This document shows, piece by piece, positions 12,451-25,133 of a stretch of 64,000 nucleotides of DNA. Below the pieces are notes generated by a model. That model was not told the DNA's origin and did not search any database. It saw only the letters and a list, made by a program, of their open reading frames with translations. Position 1 is the first letter of the stretch. The number at the start of each line of letters is the position of its first letter. The DNA is from Lepeophtheirus salmonis (Eukaryota; Arthropoda; Copepoda; Siphonostomatoida; Caligidae). Position numbers and translations under genes: made by a program. Where the stretch lies: contig NC_052132.2 in assembly GCF_016086655.4 (NCBI RefSeq), positions 19,160,805 through 19,224,804 on the forward strand, read 5' to 3'.

Positions 12451-13222
12451 ATGAAAGGAGCGTCACCAAATCCGAATTTCATGATGAATAATTTAAGAAT
12501 ACTCAGTGCAAATGTTAATGGAATTTCGGAATTCAGTAAACGAAAAAGATTTTACGACTATCTTAGTATCTTTAACTATCCTGACATAGTAGCCTGCTGT
12601 GATAATAGGATAACGAATAATTCAGACTATGACATATTTGACCAAATATATGATATTTATTTTACTAAAGCATGGAAAGGCAAGGAGAATCATCCATGTC
12701 GAGGAATTTCCCCAATCTTGTACAAATGGCTGACTTCGAAGAAGTTGAAAGAAACAGACGATGGAAATATGATAGAGGCGAAGATTGATATCTTTGGTTG
12801 CAGTACTGTTGTAAATGCACCCTTGGGAAAATCGTTTAAAAATATTTTAGAAAAAGAAACACCAAGAGATAAGAACTCAAATATAATTACTGGAGACTTT
12901 AATCTCTCCAGAGTGGGGAAAAAAGGAAACAAAAAACTATACCAAAATCCACGCAAATACGGATGTCTTTGAAGCCTGAATCCAAAACAACAATGTTATA
13001 GATATTAGAAAAGTTCAAAGCAATGTAGACCATACCTATTTGCACTACAGAAACTTAAAGAAAAAACGATCATCAGCACGAATAGATTACCTTCAATGCA
13101 ACGGGGAAATAGCATGTATGATACAAAACTTAAAAGTAATTAAAAGTGGTGGTATATCTGATCACAAATTTCTATTTACAAATATTGAAGAACCTAAAAA
13201 AAAGAAATACAGACAAGAATAG
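12451..13222 (+). pseudogene. LINE ORF2, EEP endonuclease domain
   Basis: The frame at 12451-12972 reads NLRILSANVNG near residue 13, a DIVACCDNR block where active enzymes have a catalytic glutamate (E-T-H type), a degraded rGISPILYKW block and IITGDFNLS near residue 145, the GDFN-type motif. After a frameshift the end of the domain is in 13040-13222: SSARIDYLQCNGEIACM and GGISDHKFLF, carrying the SDH motif. EEP endonucleases nick target DNA to prime LINE reverse transcription. Loss of the glutamate, plus the break, means this copy is inactive. Confidence 0.65.
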
Positions 13223-13474
13223 AAAATGAACAACGAATTGCTAAAATCCTATGATGTCCGTTTAAGAATAGAGCAAACATTGCAAGAAATACATGAGGAG
13301 ATGGATGAAGGCGAGGAAATATCCAATGCAATTAATAAAATGCACCTTAAAACAAAATATATTCTCACGTAGGATGGGGGAAGAAAGGGAAAAGAAAAAA
13401 GATCATACAAAGAAAAAAATATTGAACTACTACAGTACGGAGATAAGAGCTCAGAAATAGAAATACGATACATT

Positions 13475-14600
13475 ATGAGGAAAGAAGCAAAGTCGGCATT
13501 TATAAAAGGAAGGAAAATTAATCGAAATATTAATGGGGAAAAAAACATCAACATAATCAAGATGTATGAAGAAAAATATAGCTGCAACAGGTTATCCCTG
13601 TATGATGAAGTAGAACAACTGAGAGACGATGAAGATAAGATACAGTGCAGAAGATTGTGCAAGATTATTACAACAAAATATTTGATGGATCTGAAAACGC
13701 TACTAAAAATTCAAAATTTGATTTCAAGGTTAGATTATCTACTAAACAGAAAAAAGAACTCAATAAAAGAATTTACCATTATGAATACATTAACAAAAAA
13801 TTAAAAGATGGAAAATCCCCTGGCCCATATGGAATCAGTGCAGAATTTTATAAAAAGTTTCCTCATACAATCCTTATTTTAGCAAACTACTATATATAAC
13901 AAAATCTTACAACAGTAAAATCTTTCCGAAGAAATGAAGGAAGGAATTATAGTACTCTTTAAAAAAAGCAAAAATACAAATTATGTGCAGAACTTGAGAC
14001 CTATACACTCTTAATTCTATACTATAAAACTTTATCTGGATTAATCGTGGAAAGAATGACCCCAATTCTAGAAGAAGTTTGACTTAGTTCTCCGTTCGGT
14101 TTTAGAAAAAATAAATAAATCAGTGATGTAGCAATATCCGTTCGAGAATGGATAAGATGGCAGGACAAAAGAAATAAAAAGATGCCCACAGTTTTTATTG
14201 ATTTTTCAAAAGCAGTCGATACAATATCTCACAATCATATAATTCATCATCTCCATACTTAAAATATGCCCCTAGGATATATAAATCTAGTGACATCTAT
14301 CTTAAAAGGATCAAAAAGAGAAATTGCCCTAGGTGGATGAGTAAAAATCAATATCAGACTGGATGTCTACCAGGAGACCCCCTAAGCCTAGTACTGTTTA
14401 ACTTGGCAATAAGACCACTACAACTAAGAACTGAGAACATAATAGATGCTACGAACGTAAATGGGAAAAAATATCTAAGGTTTTTAATGGAGACGACGCC
14501 ACGTTCTTATTTGACGAAAATAAGATGGGAAAAAAATATTAGTAACTTTGAAAGCATATTAGAGGAGGTTGAATGCATAAGTAAACTAAAAACAAATTAG
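13475..14600 (+). pseudogene. LINE ORF2, reverse transcriptase domain
   Basis: Spread over three frames. KLKDGKSPGPYGISAEFYKKF (13798-13860) and NLRPI (about 13993) are fingers motifs; a FGFRKN block follows near 14100; MPTVFIDFSKAVD (14182-14220) has the first catalytic aspartate at 14200; GCLPGDPLSLVLFNLAI is at 14360-14412; and the FADD-equivalent reads F-N-G-D-D-A-T from 14483, keeping both aspartates (14492-14497) but lying in a different frame from the preceding motif. Stops at several positions confirm decay. The region 13475-13640 links the endonuclease and RT. Confidence 0.7.
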
Positions 14601-14940
14601 AACAAATCTACATTTATGACAACTATGCTAGATAAAACAGTTTTAAATAGAGGAAAAGAGGAGGTGGATCTTTTGGAATTATAGTGAACAAATCAAGTAC
14701 ATACGAAAGGGGATACCACTTATATGGAAAATTATCTTCGAAAACGGATAATTTCAACCAAAAAGCACAATCTGAACCAAATAGAAATAATAAAAGTGTT
14801 AAATCAATTATAAATTCCTTCACTGAACTATTGGTTCAAAAGGACAAACTACAACCATTCGATAAGTCAAAAATTTGTTAAAATATGTGATAATGAATAC
14901 GTAAGCGACCTAAAACCAAAAACAAATAAAACCAGAATAT

Positions 14941-15475
14941 ACGTGAAAAATATAAAGGTGGACTTGAATCAATAAATTTAGATGCTCACTGGATATTGAT
15001 GGCATGTTCAATGACAAGAAAAAAAACCTCCAAAATGGTGGAGGGAACTAATATAGGATAAAAATTATGACCATCCTTCTTGGGCAGAAGCAATGAAGAA
15101 CATAATTAAAAATAAACAGGTGCTGTTAATTCTATATTGGAAACCTAGGAAGGAAATAATTTCAAGTGTTCTGGATGTGGGGAAACAATAAATAAAAACA
15201 ATTATCCACTTTCTAGGAGAATATAAATGCATTAAAACACACTTCACTTAAGAAGAGCGTGGAGGCATTTATTGGGAAAATACTTATCGGAATCTCAAAT
15301 TAAGTATGGGCTATCAGTAGATAATGAGCGGTATGCATTAGCTAATAAACCCACTGTTTAATTCCATATCATGGTAGTTGCGGCGATAGTGAAGAGAATA
15401 AACAAAGGATCTGTGATGGCGGCGATAAAGGAGGATTAAGACATGATGCAATAACAGATCGATATAAATTTTGAG
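14941..15475 (+). pseudogene. LINE ORF2, C-terminal region
   Basis: GGLESINLDAHWILMACSM near 14957-15015 is the usual post-RT segment. A CSGC box at 15167-15178 is the first half of the C-terminal zinc motif; the second half is obscured by stops. A final LGKYLSESQIKYGLSVDN..ALANK segment leads to the end of the protein near 15475. This is the 3' end of the element. Confidence 0.5.
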
Positions 15476-18400
15476 AGAAATTGTTTGTTTCCCTTTTTTT
15501 ACATACAACGTTAATATGTTGATGATATTTCTATTTATCGATAGTATTTACCTGTAAAGCCGGTAACTTGGAGGAAGAGATAAGAAAAAGATATGGCACT
15601 CGTATTGTTCTTTTTTGTAACCTTGTAATAGTTAATATTTATTTGATGGGGCAATCTATCAATAAAAAAAAAGTGGAACCATATATGTACTCTATCCCTA
15701 ATTCTAAACCTTGCTTCAAAATACTCAAAACCTTGTAAGCAAGTAAAATAGCCCCCTAATAACACAGTGATTAATAAACTCAAAACAGCGCTTTGGTGAT
15801 CCCCCCCCCCCACTAATTTGTGGTGCCTCCAAGAAACCCTAGTTCCGGACTTTAGTCAAATAATAGTGTTCAATAAAGGAATTTCTCAAACTTTTAAGCC
15901 TCTTATACCTTGAGGCGGCCACTCCCCTCCCCAATTTAAACTCTTCAACTAATAACTTGTAGATACGATTTAATATTTGAAATAAAGATATGACAAAGAA
16001 AAATGTTCCAAAGATGGTAAATGTGTTATAACTCTAAGTACTTGCATTAAAAACAAAAAATGAGACACTTCTCTTTGGGCTACCAAAACAAAAACTTTGA
16101 TGGGGGACCAACAATTATGTAATTTTGCAAACCCTATTAAGTAGACAAAAGTCAATATTGTACAGGGAAAAAGAATACATTTAGCGGATTGTTTTTTCTA
16201 GACAAATCTTTTACTACTTCCAATAATCAAACAGTATTATTATAAATGGCATACGAACTAACAGGACAGTCAAAATACTCAACTTGTTACTATTGTATGT
16301 CAATTTGGTAGTGCTGTCACGTTCCAAACACAAAGGAATATAATCCAGACAAAATTATATACGTACTTTCTGCAAAAGTTTAATATTTTTTGCCCTCCTA
16401 TTTCGTGTGAAGCCTAAAACAATCCTGGAGGAAAATTAAGACAATAAAAAAATCTCGATTTTTTTTTGCATACATTCTAAAATATTTTGAAACAAATTTC
16501 GGTAAATTTGGAAACAATATAGAAGAGGAATAAGAGCATAGAAGCTTCAAAAAGGGATGTTGTGGAAAAGAGAACAATTGAACAATATCCTGAGCGAAGA
16601 TCACCTGTTTTGGGGTCTAAAAGATGAGGGCCCCAATAAATACATTGCATAACAAGTAGTTAAATTACTTAATAAGTTGAATATCCCAATTAGCATACAA
16701 CTGCAAACATCTTTTAACTTAAGCCTACCACCATCAATACGAAGGGCTGCAAATCAAATGAAATTCAAAAGATTTTTTCAGAAAGTTTAAAAGTGTTGGG
16801 AGTGGAATATGTAGAAATTTAAAAAAATCATATTAACATTATTGTGAAATTATAAAAACTTTTAAACATTTTCAATCCTCAACTTAGGTCGTGATTCGGA
16901 GTAAGGTTTCAGTGTAAGATAATAAGTCCTCTCGAAATAGACTCATGATCCTGGATCTATGACTCCTTCGTCCTTATAACCATTATTCTTTCATTATTTT
17001 CGATTTTTCTTTTACTGATCTATAGCTGATATACATGTGTAAACAGTAAAGGTAAAGTTCCACCCAAAAAACAAAAATCTGCAGCGTATTTGTCATGCAG
17101 AAAAATCTTGAAGATGCAAAAAAAATTAGCGCCCAAATTATCTGCCTCGAACTAACTATTAAAGTATGAACTCTATTTTATTTTAGACAGTAACACTCGC
17201 ATTGGATGTCAATCTTTTGTTTGGACACAGACACAATTTTTTCCCCAAATTTTGCTTCGAACTCTGAATATGGTAATTAATGAAAGGGTTGTTGATTTCC
17301 AGGGTTATAATGTATCAGTAATATTAGAGCAATTTGAAATATGGTTATAAATAAAAACATTAAGTATATAATATTCGACACAAGAAAAGTCCTTCAGTTC
17401 TAAGTAGCAGCAACATACGAGTTAGTTGTAATTGATTATTTCCTGTTAAAGGAAAATTTTGAAAACTTAGAACTAGACCTATTATCCAAAAAAAAATCAT
17501 TAGAAATCAATTTATATCGAGAACAATCAAAGTAAATCATATTTTTAAAGACTTATTTTCGAGGATAACCAACGCTTTGGATATTAATTATTCCTCAAAA
17601 ATAAGGAACTCATATAGAGCATGAGTAATTAATTTGTTACTTTCTATACAAAACTTATATCTATAATGTTTGTAGTGGTTCACTAGTAATATTGATTTGA
17701 TCGATTTTTAGGTTGTGACAAACCTTTAATAATTTCATTGTACAACATTATTAAAAGGGTGTTAAGAACGTCCCTACGTAGCATAATGAATACATCATAT
17801 ATACATATTTATCTATTAACAAGCTATTGACTGCAAAACCAGGAACTTTTGAAGGTTTATAAGTACTTTGTGGAATCCAAAATTTAATTAAAGTATTTCC
17901 ATAGAATAATGAGAAACTAATTGTTTTAAAAAGGTACGAAAACTTTAATTAAAAAAATAAAAATCTCAAACTTTATAGCAACTACTTATTTAAATAACAA
18001 ATTAATTTGCTAACCAATAATGATTTTCAAGACTATCAATGGTTGTACTATAATGTCAATTATAAATAAAGCATGTGTATATGTACATTGTCCTAACTAA
18101 CTTTGTATTCATGGATTTAATTTCTAAATTTTGCTACATCATATTTATATATATATTTATTTTTTGTTGAATTCTTTTAGTTTTTAATATCGAAATTCAA
18201 CTATTGTAACATATAAAATGTAAGAAGATGAAGCTACACTTAGTGATAATTAATAGAATTGTAAATCTTAAACACTTTTAGATGCGAGTTTTGTCGTAGT
18301 AGCAACTATTTCCTAAAGCTGCAATGATAACGTATATAATATATTAACGTATTTCCTTGCTTGATCCACCATATTTTGGAGTGCACCCTGTACATATAAT

Positions 18401-19649
18401 GGAAGTACAACATCCAAACAAATAAGGAAATTTTCAAGCAAATGCTAATTATGTAACATATATCTCATGATCAAACCAATTGCTTCGCATTAATTTTGAA
18501 GCTTCGATAAACTTTGTCATTAATACAGAATGCTAAACATGATATAATAATAATAATAATTATAAAAACTTTTAGTTAGGTCGTGGTTATTTAAACATGA
18601 ATAAATAATATGGTTTAAATGTTTGAGTAGCTAGTCATTTCATTATATGGAAATAAGCTTAGTAGTGGATACACATTACAATAATAATATTAAAAATTAA
18701 GGCATTGATGAACAATTTAGTTTTTGTAATAATTATATATAACTCACGTCAACAAACTTTTTCAATGAATTCAAATGATGTGTTCCTGATTGCTTTTAAC
18801 TCGAGATACTTGAAAATAACACTTGTATTGATCTTTTAATGTAATCAATAACACTAAATCATGTAGATATTTGAAAAATAATTTTCCAAAAACACAATGT
18901 AAGACACAAAAACTAGAATATTTGAATGAAAAAGATATTTTTCATCTATATGGGTGTAGAAGGAACTAAGAACAACACACTATCTAAATCCAAAAGAAAA
19001 ATAGTTAAAATTTGGTTGACTAGTGTTATTAGCCTTTTTAAATATTAAGTGTGGTAATTAAGTCTATCTTCCTTAACTATGTAAATAATTACCTTTTTTT
19101 TAGATAGCATGGCTTTGTCCCACTTTGTATATAATGTTTATGGTCAGTTGTTGATCCTTCTGCTTATCTTTTCCTTATTAGTGTTTTAAACGTTGATTGG
19201 TCGAACTTAAATTAACACTTTGTTAAGCTATGTGTTGATTTAGGTATGTTTTTCTATTTTTACAGATTAGGTTATAATGTACAATTATAGATAACAGTGT
19301 AATTGATGTTTACAGTACTCTCAATATATGATGTCATTGACAAATAAAAAAAGAGCTACAAGTGTTTTGTAAACTCTAATTTTACCTATATCCAAATGGT
19401 GTTTTCCTACTTCCTTACATAAAGGGCTACGTGTATTATTATAAGATATCAATTTTTGATTCCTTTTACTTTATCAGTGTGTTGAATGTTGATTGGTTGA
19501 ATTCAAATTACCTGTTGTTTTCATAAATTGTGAAATATTTCCAATAAATATTGAACTATAATTCATTAGCTGGGAAGATTGATTGAATAAATTTTGGATA
19601 AACTTTTTTCAAAACTAATTTTACGTATTTTTTTAATTTATAATTAGAA
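15476..19649. other. AT-rich non-coding interval with a poly-C run
   Basis: An 11-base C run lies at 15801-15811, inside a slightly GC-richer patch (15.78-15.93 kb) that could be transposon debris. At about 18381-18400 ggagtgcaccctgtaca looks like a solitary mariner end. On the minus strand near 18748-18835 a 28-codon frame (YLELKAIRNTSFEFIEK) ends in a stop beside a GTGAGT, which I cannot interpret. Nothing else was recognised. Confidence 0.35.
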
Positions 19650-19930
19650 AAATACATAATTAGAGATGATACTTTTCAAAAATTCTGCCCTCTGCAAGAA
19701 TACATTTCTATGATTTTTTTCTAAGGCTTGGGTACACTAACTTTACTGTCGAAGCTAACATTTGGACTAGTGCTTCTCCAGATATTCTCATGATATTTTG
19801 ATGGTAGATAGCACATGCCTTTTTTCATAGCTTTTATCGTCTATTATTGGAGAGGGTTTGGGGTTGGCGGTGATGAGGTCAAGGTTATCGACGAATTTAA
19901 AACATATTAATAATTATAAATATATATAGG
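19650..19930 (-). pseudogene. Tc1/mariner transposase C-terminal relic, copy 1
   Basis: Shares dispersed blocks with 29.35-29.55 kb on the same strand: ttcaaaaattctgccct, gatggtagatagcacatgc and gggtttggggttggcg. The minus-strand frame carries an ITANPKPSPI-like trace of the SPDLNPIE box, followed by about 60 residues of C-terminal tail. It is heavily decayed; the family was identified mainly through the better-preserved 29-kb copy. Confidence 0.4.
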
Positions 19931-20679
19931 ACAAAGTAAACCAATATCTTTTAAAAAATGTATTTGCAGCTTTTTGATTTAACACATTATATCCCAGTGC
20001 TGTTTAAAATAAACGCTATTTCAGAAATAAGTACATTCAATAAATTTAATTCAATATAGTTATTTAATAATTCTGAACTGTTTTTAAGGACATTTGTTAT
20101 GTTTTTTATTGAAATTAAAAATATCATATAAGACCTAAAATTATGGAGATAACGTTTCTTGCATGCATTGTTGTATAAAACACCATAGTGTTATAATAAT
20201 AATGTATACAAAAATAAGACCGTGTACATTTCGATCAAATAAGTTTATATTCAACTTTTGTTAAGGAAGTTTAAAATGTTTGTCGAAAAAACCAATCTAC
20301 AATAGGGCCTTATTGTCTTTGTTGGTTTGATCATACACAGTTTTTCCTAATTGTGAAATTATTAATCGACAATGGTTCAAAACTTAGCCCCGCACCAAAG
20401 GCTTCAGGTGTAATTACAAATATATATTTTTTGCTCTAGAATATCTATATTAGATACCTGTTAAAACACATATAAACTTTCTTGTTTTAACATATTTTTT
20501 TTCTTTAAAGAGAAGAAAAACCTCAAAATAAAAATACTCATTGCTGTAAATATTGTTTCTAATAATAATATATTCATACAACATGAAATACCCACTTACG
20601 TTTTGTTAAAGATTTAATAACCTTATGTTGTTAAATTATATTATTTTTGTAATTATTGTGTTTTTAAACCCTTTGTTAG

Positions 20680-20760
20680 TGAACATATTTTAGTCTTAAA
20701 TATTGGAATTATTCGTAAATTTTGTATCTTTTCATCAAATTTTAAAATTTTTATTACACG
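20680..20760 (+). CDS. Candidate internal exon, weak
   Basis: Preceded by a pyrimidine-rich stretch ending TTTGTTAG and followed by a consensus donor GTAAGT at 20761. One of the three frames is open across all 81 nt (EHILVLNIGIIRKFCIF...). The composition is AT-rich and it is not phase-compatible with the next candidate at 21737, so it may be chance. Confidence 0.2.
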
Positions 20761-21736
20761 GTAAGTTTTTAATTCTTCTTTTGCTTTTCCCCTTTCCTTT
20801 CCTTCAACTTAAGGAATACACAATACTACTAATATTATGTCAGCTGTTATTTTTTATATCACACTCCACTTAATCAAAATTAATGAGTACATTTTTTGTA
20901 CCTAAATATCGTGAAAAATAATTTATATTTCATAAAAAAATTAATCACAATTAAAAGTATTTTGTTTTATTATCATAATCAATATTTCATCTTGTTATTA
21001 AGATTAATTTTTTAAAGAAAATGTTTTTTTATCATTTCAATTGATATTTACAAGCAAAAAAAAAAGAAAAAAAGGATGGAATACTAAGTAAATTTTAAAA
21101 TTTTATTGGGAGTCTCTATCGACAAAGTATCATGTAATAAGATTCGTCTTGTCCCAGATTGCTAACTATGTAAAAAAGGATGTTCACTAATCGAAGGTTA
21201 AAATGTTTTGTTTACTCGGTAAGGCTTGATTAAAGATGGAGAATCTTTTATAAACCCTCAAGGCCGAGTAAAGGTGCAATGAGTTAACAAAAGAGCGATC
21301 CAAATTTTCCCAATCAGTCTTTAAAACACTGAAGGGAGGGAAAAAAGCAGAAAAATCCACAGTTTATAACGAAAATATTTTTGTGTCTGTTTTTTTCAAA
21401 CAATTATTTTTATAGAGGTGCTTTAATTTAACTAATTTGCATTTCCCTAAATAAATATATACATTAAAAACTTATATTTATTCCATGGTTTTTTTTATTA
21501 AATTTGTATGTACATATATATAAATAATAATACTTATTCCTCTGCATAAGTATATTTATATAAAATACAAAAGAAAAAAAAATCCTAATCCTGTTGCTTG
21601 TCGCTTTCAATCCTTTTGTGTTCTAAAAAAAATCTTATTTCTTACACTTCTTATCAGTATTGTAATATATATTTTTCTATTATTATTTATAATATACTTA
21701 TATTCTGTTAAAATAATATGTTGTTTTAATTTTTAG

Positions 21737-21789
21737 AAGAAAGGAATGAGGATTTAGACAGACTTCCATTAACTGTCAATCGAAGAGAG
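21737..21789 (+). CDS. Candidate internal exon, weak
   Basis: Follows ttgttttaatttttag (acceptor ending 21736) and ends at GAG|GTGATT. The open frame reads ERNEDLDRLPLTVNRRE, charged and varied unlike the surrounding DNA. It would begin with two bases of a split codon and end on a codon boundary. No neighbouring exon was found, so its gene is unknown. Confidence 0.25.
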
Positions 21790-23113
21790 GTGATTTATTT
21801 TGGAGTACATATCACAGAATCAGAAATAGTTTGGTCTAGGAAATAACATAACATAAAATAAGTGTCAAAATAAAAGTAAGCAGGAACTGTATTATTAAAA
21901 TTGAACAGTAATCTAAAGTAATCGATTAATTTCTGCTCTTTAAATTAAATTCAGAATTGTTTTTTGATTCGCTCATTGAAAGCAGCAGGTTAGTACTGAT
22001 TTTATTTAGTGTGATCAAAACTCTATATACAGTTTTAACACTAGAATGACGGATGGTAACAATCCCCCTTAAATAACGGTAGATATAAAAAATAATACCC
22101 CTATATTTTTTTTAATATTTGTAACAGTTAGTGGTTGATAAAATAGAAAGTAATGTGTTACTTGTCACTTCTCTGTACAAAATAACAGTATTTATACCAG
22201 CAACATTCAAAATATTATAATAAACTTGTATAGGCCATCGGTGAAAAGACATTTTGGTTGAATAAAGTATGGCCATTTGATCTAGAATATCAGCTCCATA
22301 CTTAGTTTCATTATAATACTGAATTTACATGTTAACGTTTTTTGTTCATTTGAGACGCTCACACATATTTTTGTGAATTGAGGTCAAAATTAAAGTATTT
22401 TAGTTCTTGTAATTGAATAAGAAGTAAATCTTACACCATTTACAAAATAATCTTGAATGAAGTGTTTTTTTGGTAGCCTTTTGTTCAGGAGTTATTTCTT
22501 TGCGAGAACTATTCATAGTTGCTAAAATAATGCTAACCAAAATTTAGTTTCAAATTTATCAGGCTTTTTAACCATATATTGAGTTAATAGCTTTCATTGT
22601 GAATAGTTTTTAATCAATGTTAATATTCTTACATGGCATGTACGCTCACTTGCAATTTTCAACTTATCTATCCCATAGCGTTGAAATCAATGTCGAACTT
22701 GTTGTTTTGCCGTGTTTGTGATCTTGTGAAACAAATATCCAAGCGATTAATTCTCAAAAATTGTTTATATCTATCGCTAGGCATAGTATAACGAAAAAAA
22801 TTGATCCCTAATTTGGCTCAAATTCCTTTCTCATACATTATAGCAATTAATGGGGTATTTCTCGTTTGCTAGTTGTCCATACATCAATCTAAAGTTTGAA
22901 ATGAGCCTAAACTATTGTACATTTTACAATGTGATCAATAATATAATTATTGATTAAGAGTTCAAAAGTTGATATTATTTTATCTGTAATGGTGTTACGT
23001 TTTGAAAATGATGAAGTACCTTATACTTCCTTCAAAATATCGAAAATGGGCTTTTTTGTGCCGTATTTTATTATCCTTAACGACAAACAATGATTTTCTA
23101 AATAAATCGGTTG

Positions 23114-23200
23114 ATTTATGTTGCTTAGTAATCAAGTTGTCACTTGATTGTCTTCTAGTATTTTTTGAAATGTTAAATATACTAACTACTTAGTAGTAAA
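23114..23200 (+). repeat. ~90-bp short repeat R4, copy 1
   Basis: About 87 bp starting tttatgttgcttagta and ending tacttagtagtaaa. It is closely matched by 23974-24065, which lies inside a Tc1 transposase. The two differ by small indels. This copy stands alone, outside any recognised element. Confidence 0.65.
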
Positions 23201-23819
23201 AAAATACATACAGCGTCTACCAAAACTAATAAAGGTCTTCAACAAGATTATATAACGAGAGGCTTGTCAAAAACTTCAAAATAGTCATGATAATCAGATG
23301 TACTTCATTAAGGGGGTTGGAAATATTCTTCATCTGCTTCCAATTCAAAATGATCACTTTCGGAATTGGAGTACGATGTGTAAACAAGATAAAGTCTTAT
23401 TCTTCAATGGATAATTTTTTCTTGGACAATACAAGGGGGGAACAGAATGATTAGTTAAGGAAAATATAGAAAATTCTTTTCTAGAGATGTTCATTCATGT
23501 CTGAACTTGCTTGAACTTCTTCATACACAATTGTAGAGCAGAAAGATATTTCAAATAATTGGATTTCAAATACCTATAATACCCATGTCTGTCTAGGTAG
23601 TGTTAACTATATCAACCAAATAATGACTAATTTTTTGTGGTTAATATAATGATTTATGAAAATTCAAGAACTTCTAAACATATACAATCAAGAAATTTCT
23701 TATAATATTCCATTGAATCCCAAATAGGTATCAAAAATTATACCCCACAGTATGTCCAAAAATTAATGGTGGTTTTTAAAAAAAAATCATGAAATAACCT
23801 AAACAAATGATTTTTTTTG

Positions 23820-24948
23820 GAGAAAAACTTTATTTACTTCTCAATATGACGGCCTTTAATACATTTTTATGCATTTTGGCATCCCTTCATACAGATTATT
23901 CAAAGTATCTGGAGAAATTTTTTCCCAAGCTTTTGTCAGTTTTATTTATAATTCATCCTCTGAAGTTGCTGGCGTTTATGTTGCTTAGTAAGCGGGAGTT
24001 TAGTTGTCACTTTATTGTATTCTAGCGTTATTTGAAATGTTAAATATACTACTTAGTAGTAAAAATCCTCTGGACCAAGGCTCACAAATTTTCAATAGGA
24101 GACAAATCAGGACTGTTGACTGGAATCCAAGTTGTCTGAACACCATTTTGTGTCTTTTTGGACTGGTGAGCAGGAGCACCATCCTGCTGGAAAATAGCTC
24201 TTGATGTGTCATACAACATTTTCCTCTTCAAAGGAGGTCCAGTTTCTTCAGTACGAGACAAAGCTGACATCAGAGACTTGCTGAGGATCTCCGTTACGTA
24301 GTACTCGGCCATTACAGTTTGGTTTCATGGAATCAGGTGAAGATCTAACATTGCCTGATGGCGGATAATGGCCCAAACCTGAATTTTTAGAGGAAATTTC
24401 ACAGTTGGAGTGGGTTCCACATCCCCCTTATCTCTTGCCCAATCCCCATCTGTTTGGGTATTTGGGCATGAAATAGCTGAAATGGACTTTCATCACTGAA
24501 AAGGATACATTTCCAGTCATCTGTAGTTCATTGTTTCCGCACACGACAGAATTAGAAGCTGGGCCTTCCTTTGGTTTTCTGAAAGTTTGGGCCGTAGACA
24601 AGGTTTGTATGGCAAAGTATTCAAAGAGTGTCTCAGGTAGTTGTGGACAGATGACTGGGATATTGGATAGCCCTTTGAAGTCAATCATGTTGCAAGTTTC
24701 CTCTTTTTGGTCAAAGATTTTTAAATCAACAGTTTGGGAATTTTGCTAATTTTTTTCTTCCTTCCTCGACCCTTCTGATTTGCAAGGGTTTGTCCATCTT
24801 TTCTTTTCTTACAACAATTCTCAATGGCCCTGAGAGGAATCTGTAACCTTTGAGCAACGTCTCTCTGGCTTGATCCATCCTCTATCTTGCCAACAGGCCT
24901 CTGGTCTCCAAGGAGTGTTCTCTCATCCTTTCGGATATTGAATTTCAA
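23820..24948 (-). pseudogene. Tc1-like DDE transposase, disrupted
   Basis: From an ATG at 24948 the protein starts with a helix-turn-helix (IEDGSSQRDVAQRLQIPLRAIENC) and a GRGRKKK basic linker, stops near 24724, and resumes in other frames. Catalytic landmarks are FSDE near 24.49 kb (first Asp), FQQDGAPAHQ near 24.19 kb (second Asp) and NSPDLSPIENLW near 24.08 kb (Glu). In the open frame only 29 residues separate the second Asp and the Glu, against 34 in normal Tc1 enzymes, indicating a small deletion. Past the Glu, the C-terminus (PATSEDEL..LTKAWEKISPDTLNNLYEGMP, about 23.86-23.96 kb) is separated by the R4 insertion. Tc1 transposases cut and paste the element into TA sites. Confidence 0.75.
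23974..24065 (+). repeat. ~90-bp short repeat R4, copy 2, inserted in Tc1
   Basis: It interrupts the transposase between IENLWALVQRIF and PATSEDEL, which are adjacent in the intact protein. Both ends carry small imperfect palindromes (gcttagtaagc and ctacttagtag) and share cttagta, possibly a target duplication. It has no coding capacity. It is a very small mobile sequence, or the footprint of one. Confidence 0.6.
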
Positions 24949-25133
24949 CTAACATTCTGGGGTGTTTTCTGAGGCCCTTTATACTAATGAATGATGCAAT
25001 CATCGAAAATTATTGCATCAGAAAAATTTAATATTGTATAAGCCAAATTTCATTTTATTTCGACCATTTTTTTTTCGTTACTATAAAACAGATATTTTTA
25101 ATACCAGTATCAATTTTTGGACATACTGTAGTG

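Larger units (their letters stand above)
11640..15475 (+). mobile_element. Degenerate non-LTR retrotransposon (LINE), near full length
   Basis: The plus strand carries, in the expected order, a gag-like ORF1 remnant with a zinc knuckle (11.85 kb), an EEP endonuclease (12.45-13.2 kb), a reverse transcriptase (13.65-14.6 kb) and a C-terminal region with a CxxC (14.95-15.45 kb). The RT signatures (GKSPGPYGISAEFY and GDPLSLVLFNLAI) look closest to L1/Tx1-type LINEs, but I cannot place the clade. Many stops and frameshifts show it is dead. The C-terminal region is intact to its end, so the copy is not 3'-truncated. The 5' boundary is uncertain. I found no target-site duplication. Confidence 0.75.
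19931..23113. other. AT-rich interval with two weak exon candidates
   Basis: Apart from the candidate exons at 20.7 and 21.74 kb, I see no gene or element. A patch at 22.23-22.29 kb (taggccatcggtgaaaag..) loosely resembles 52.53-52.56 kb, perhaps an old shared repeat. Confidence 0.3.
23743..25133 (-). mobile_element. Tc1-like element with both terminal repeats
   Basis: The inverted ends share the exact 18-mer ACAGTATGTCCAAAAATT (left 23747-23764, complement right 25113-25130). The left end is preceded by TA; the right flank no longer shows TA. The single gene inside runs on the minus strand. The length of about 1.39 kb includes a 92-bp insertion (R4 copy 2), so the parent was about 1.3 kb, usual for Tc1. 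The transposase has stops and frameshifts; the element is dead but fairly young, judging by its matching ends. Confidence 0.8.

Noticed and set aside
13249..13662. 137-codon minus-strand open frame, the largest in its area after the endonuclease
   Set aside because: Lies opposite the LINE ORF2 linker; it is Ser/Leu/Phe-rich as expected of the complement of A-rich coding sequence.
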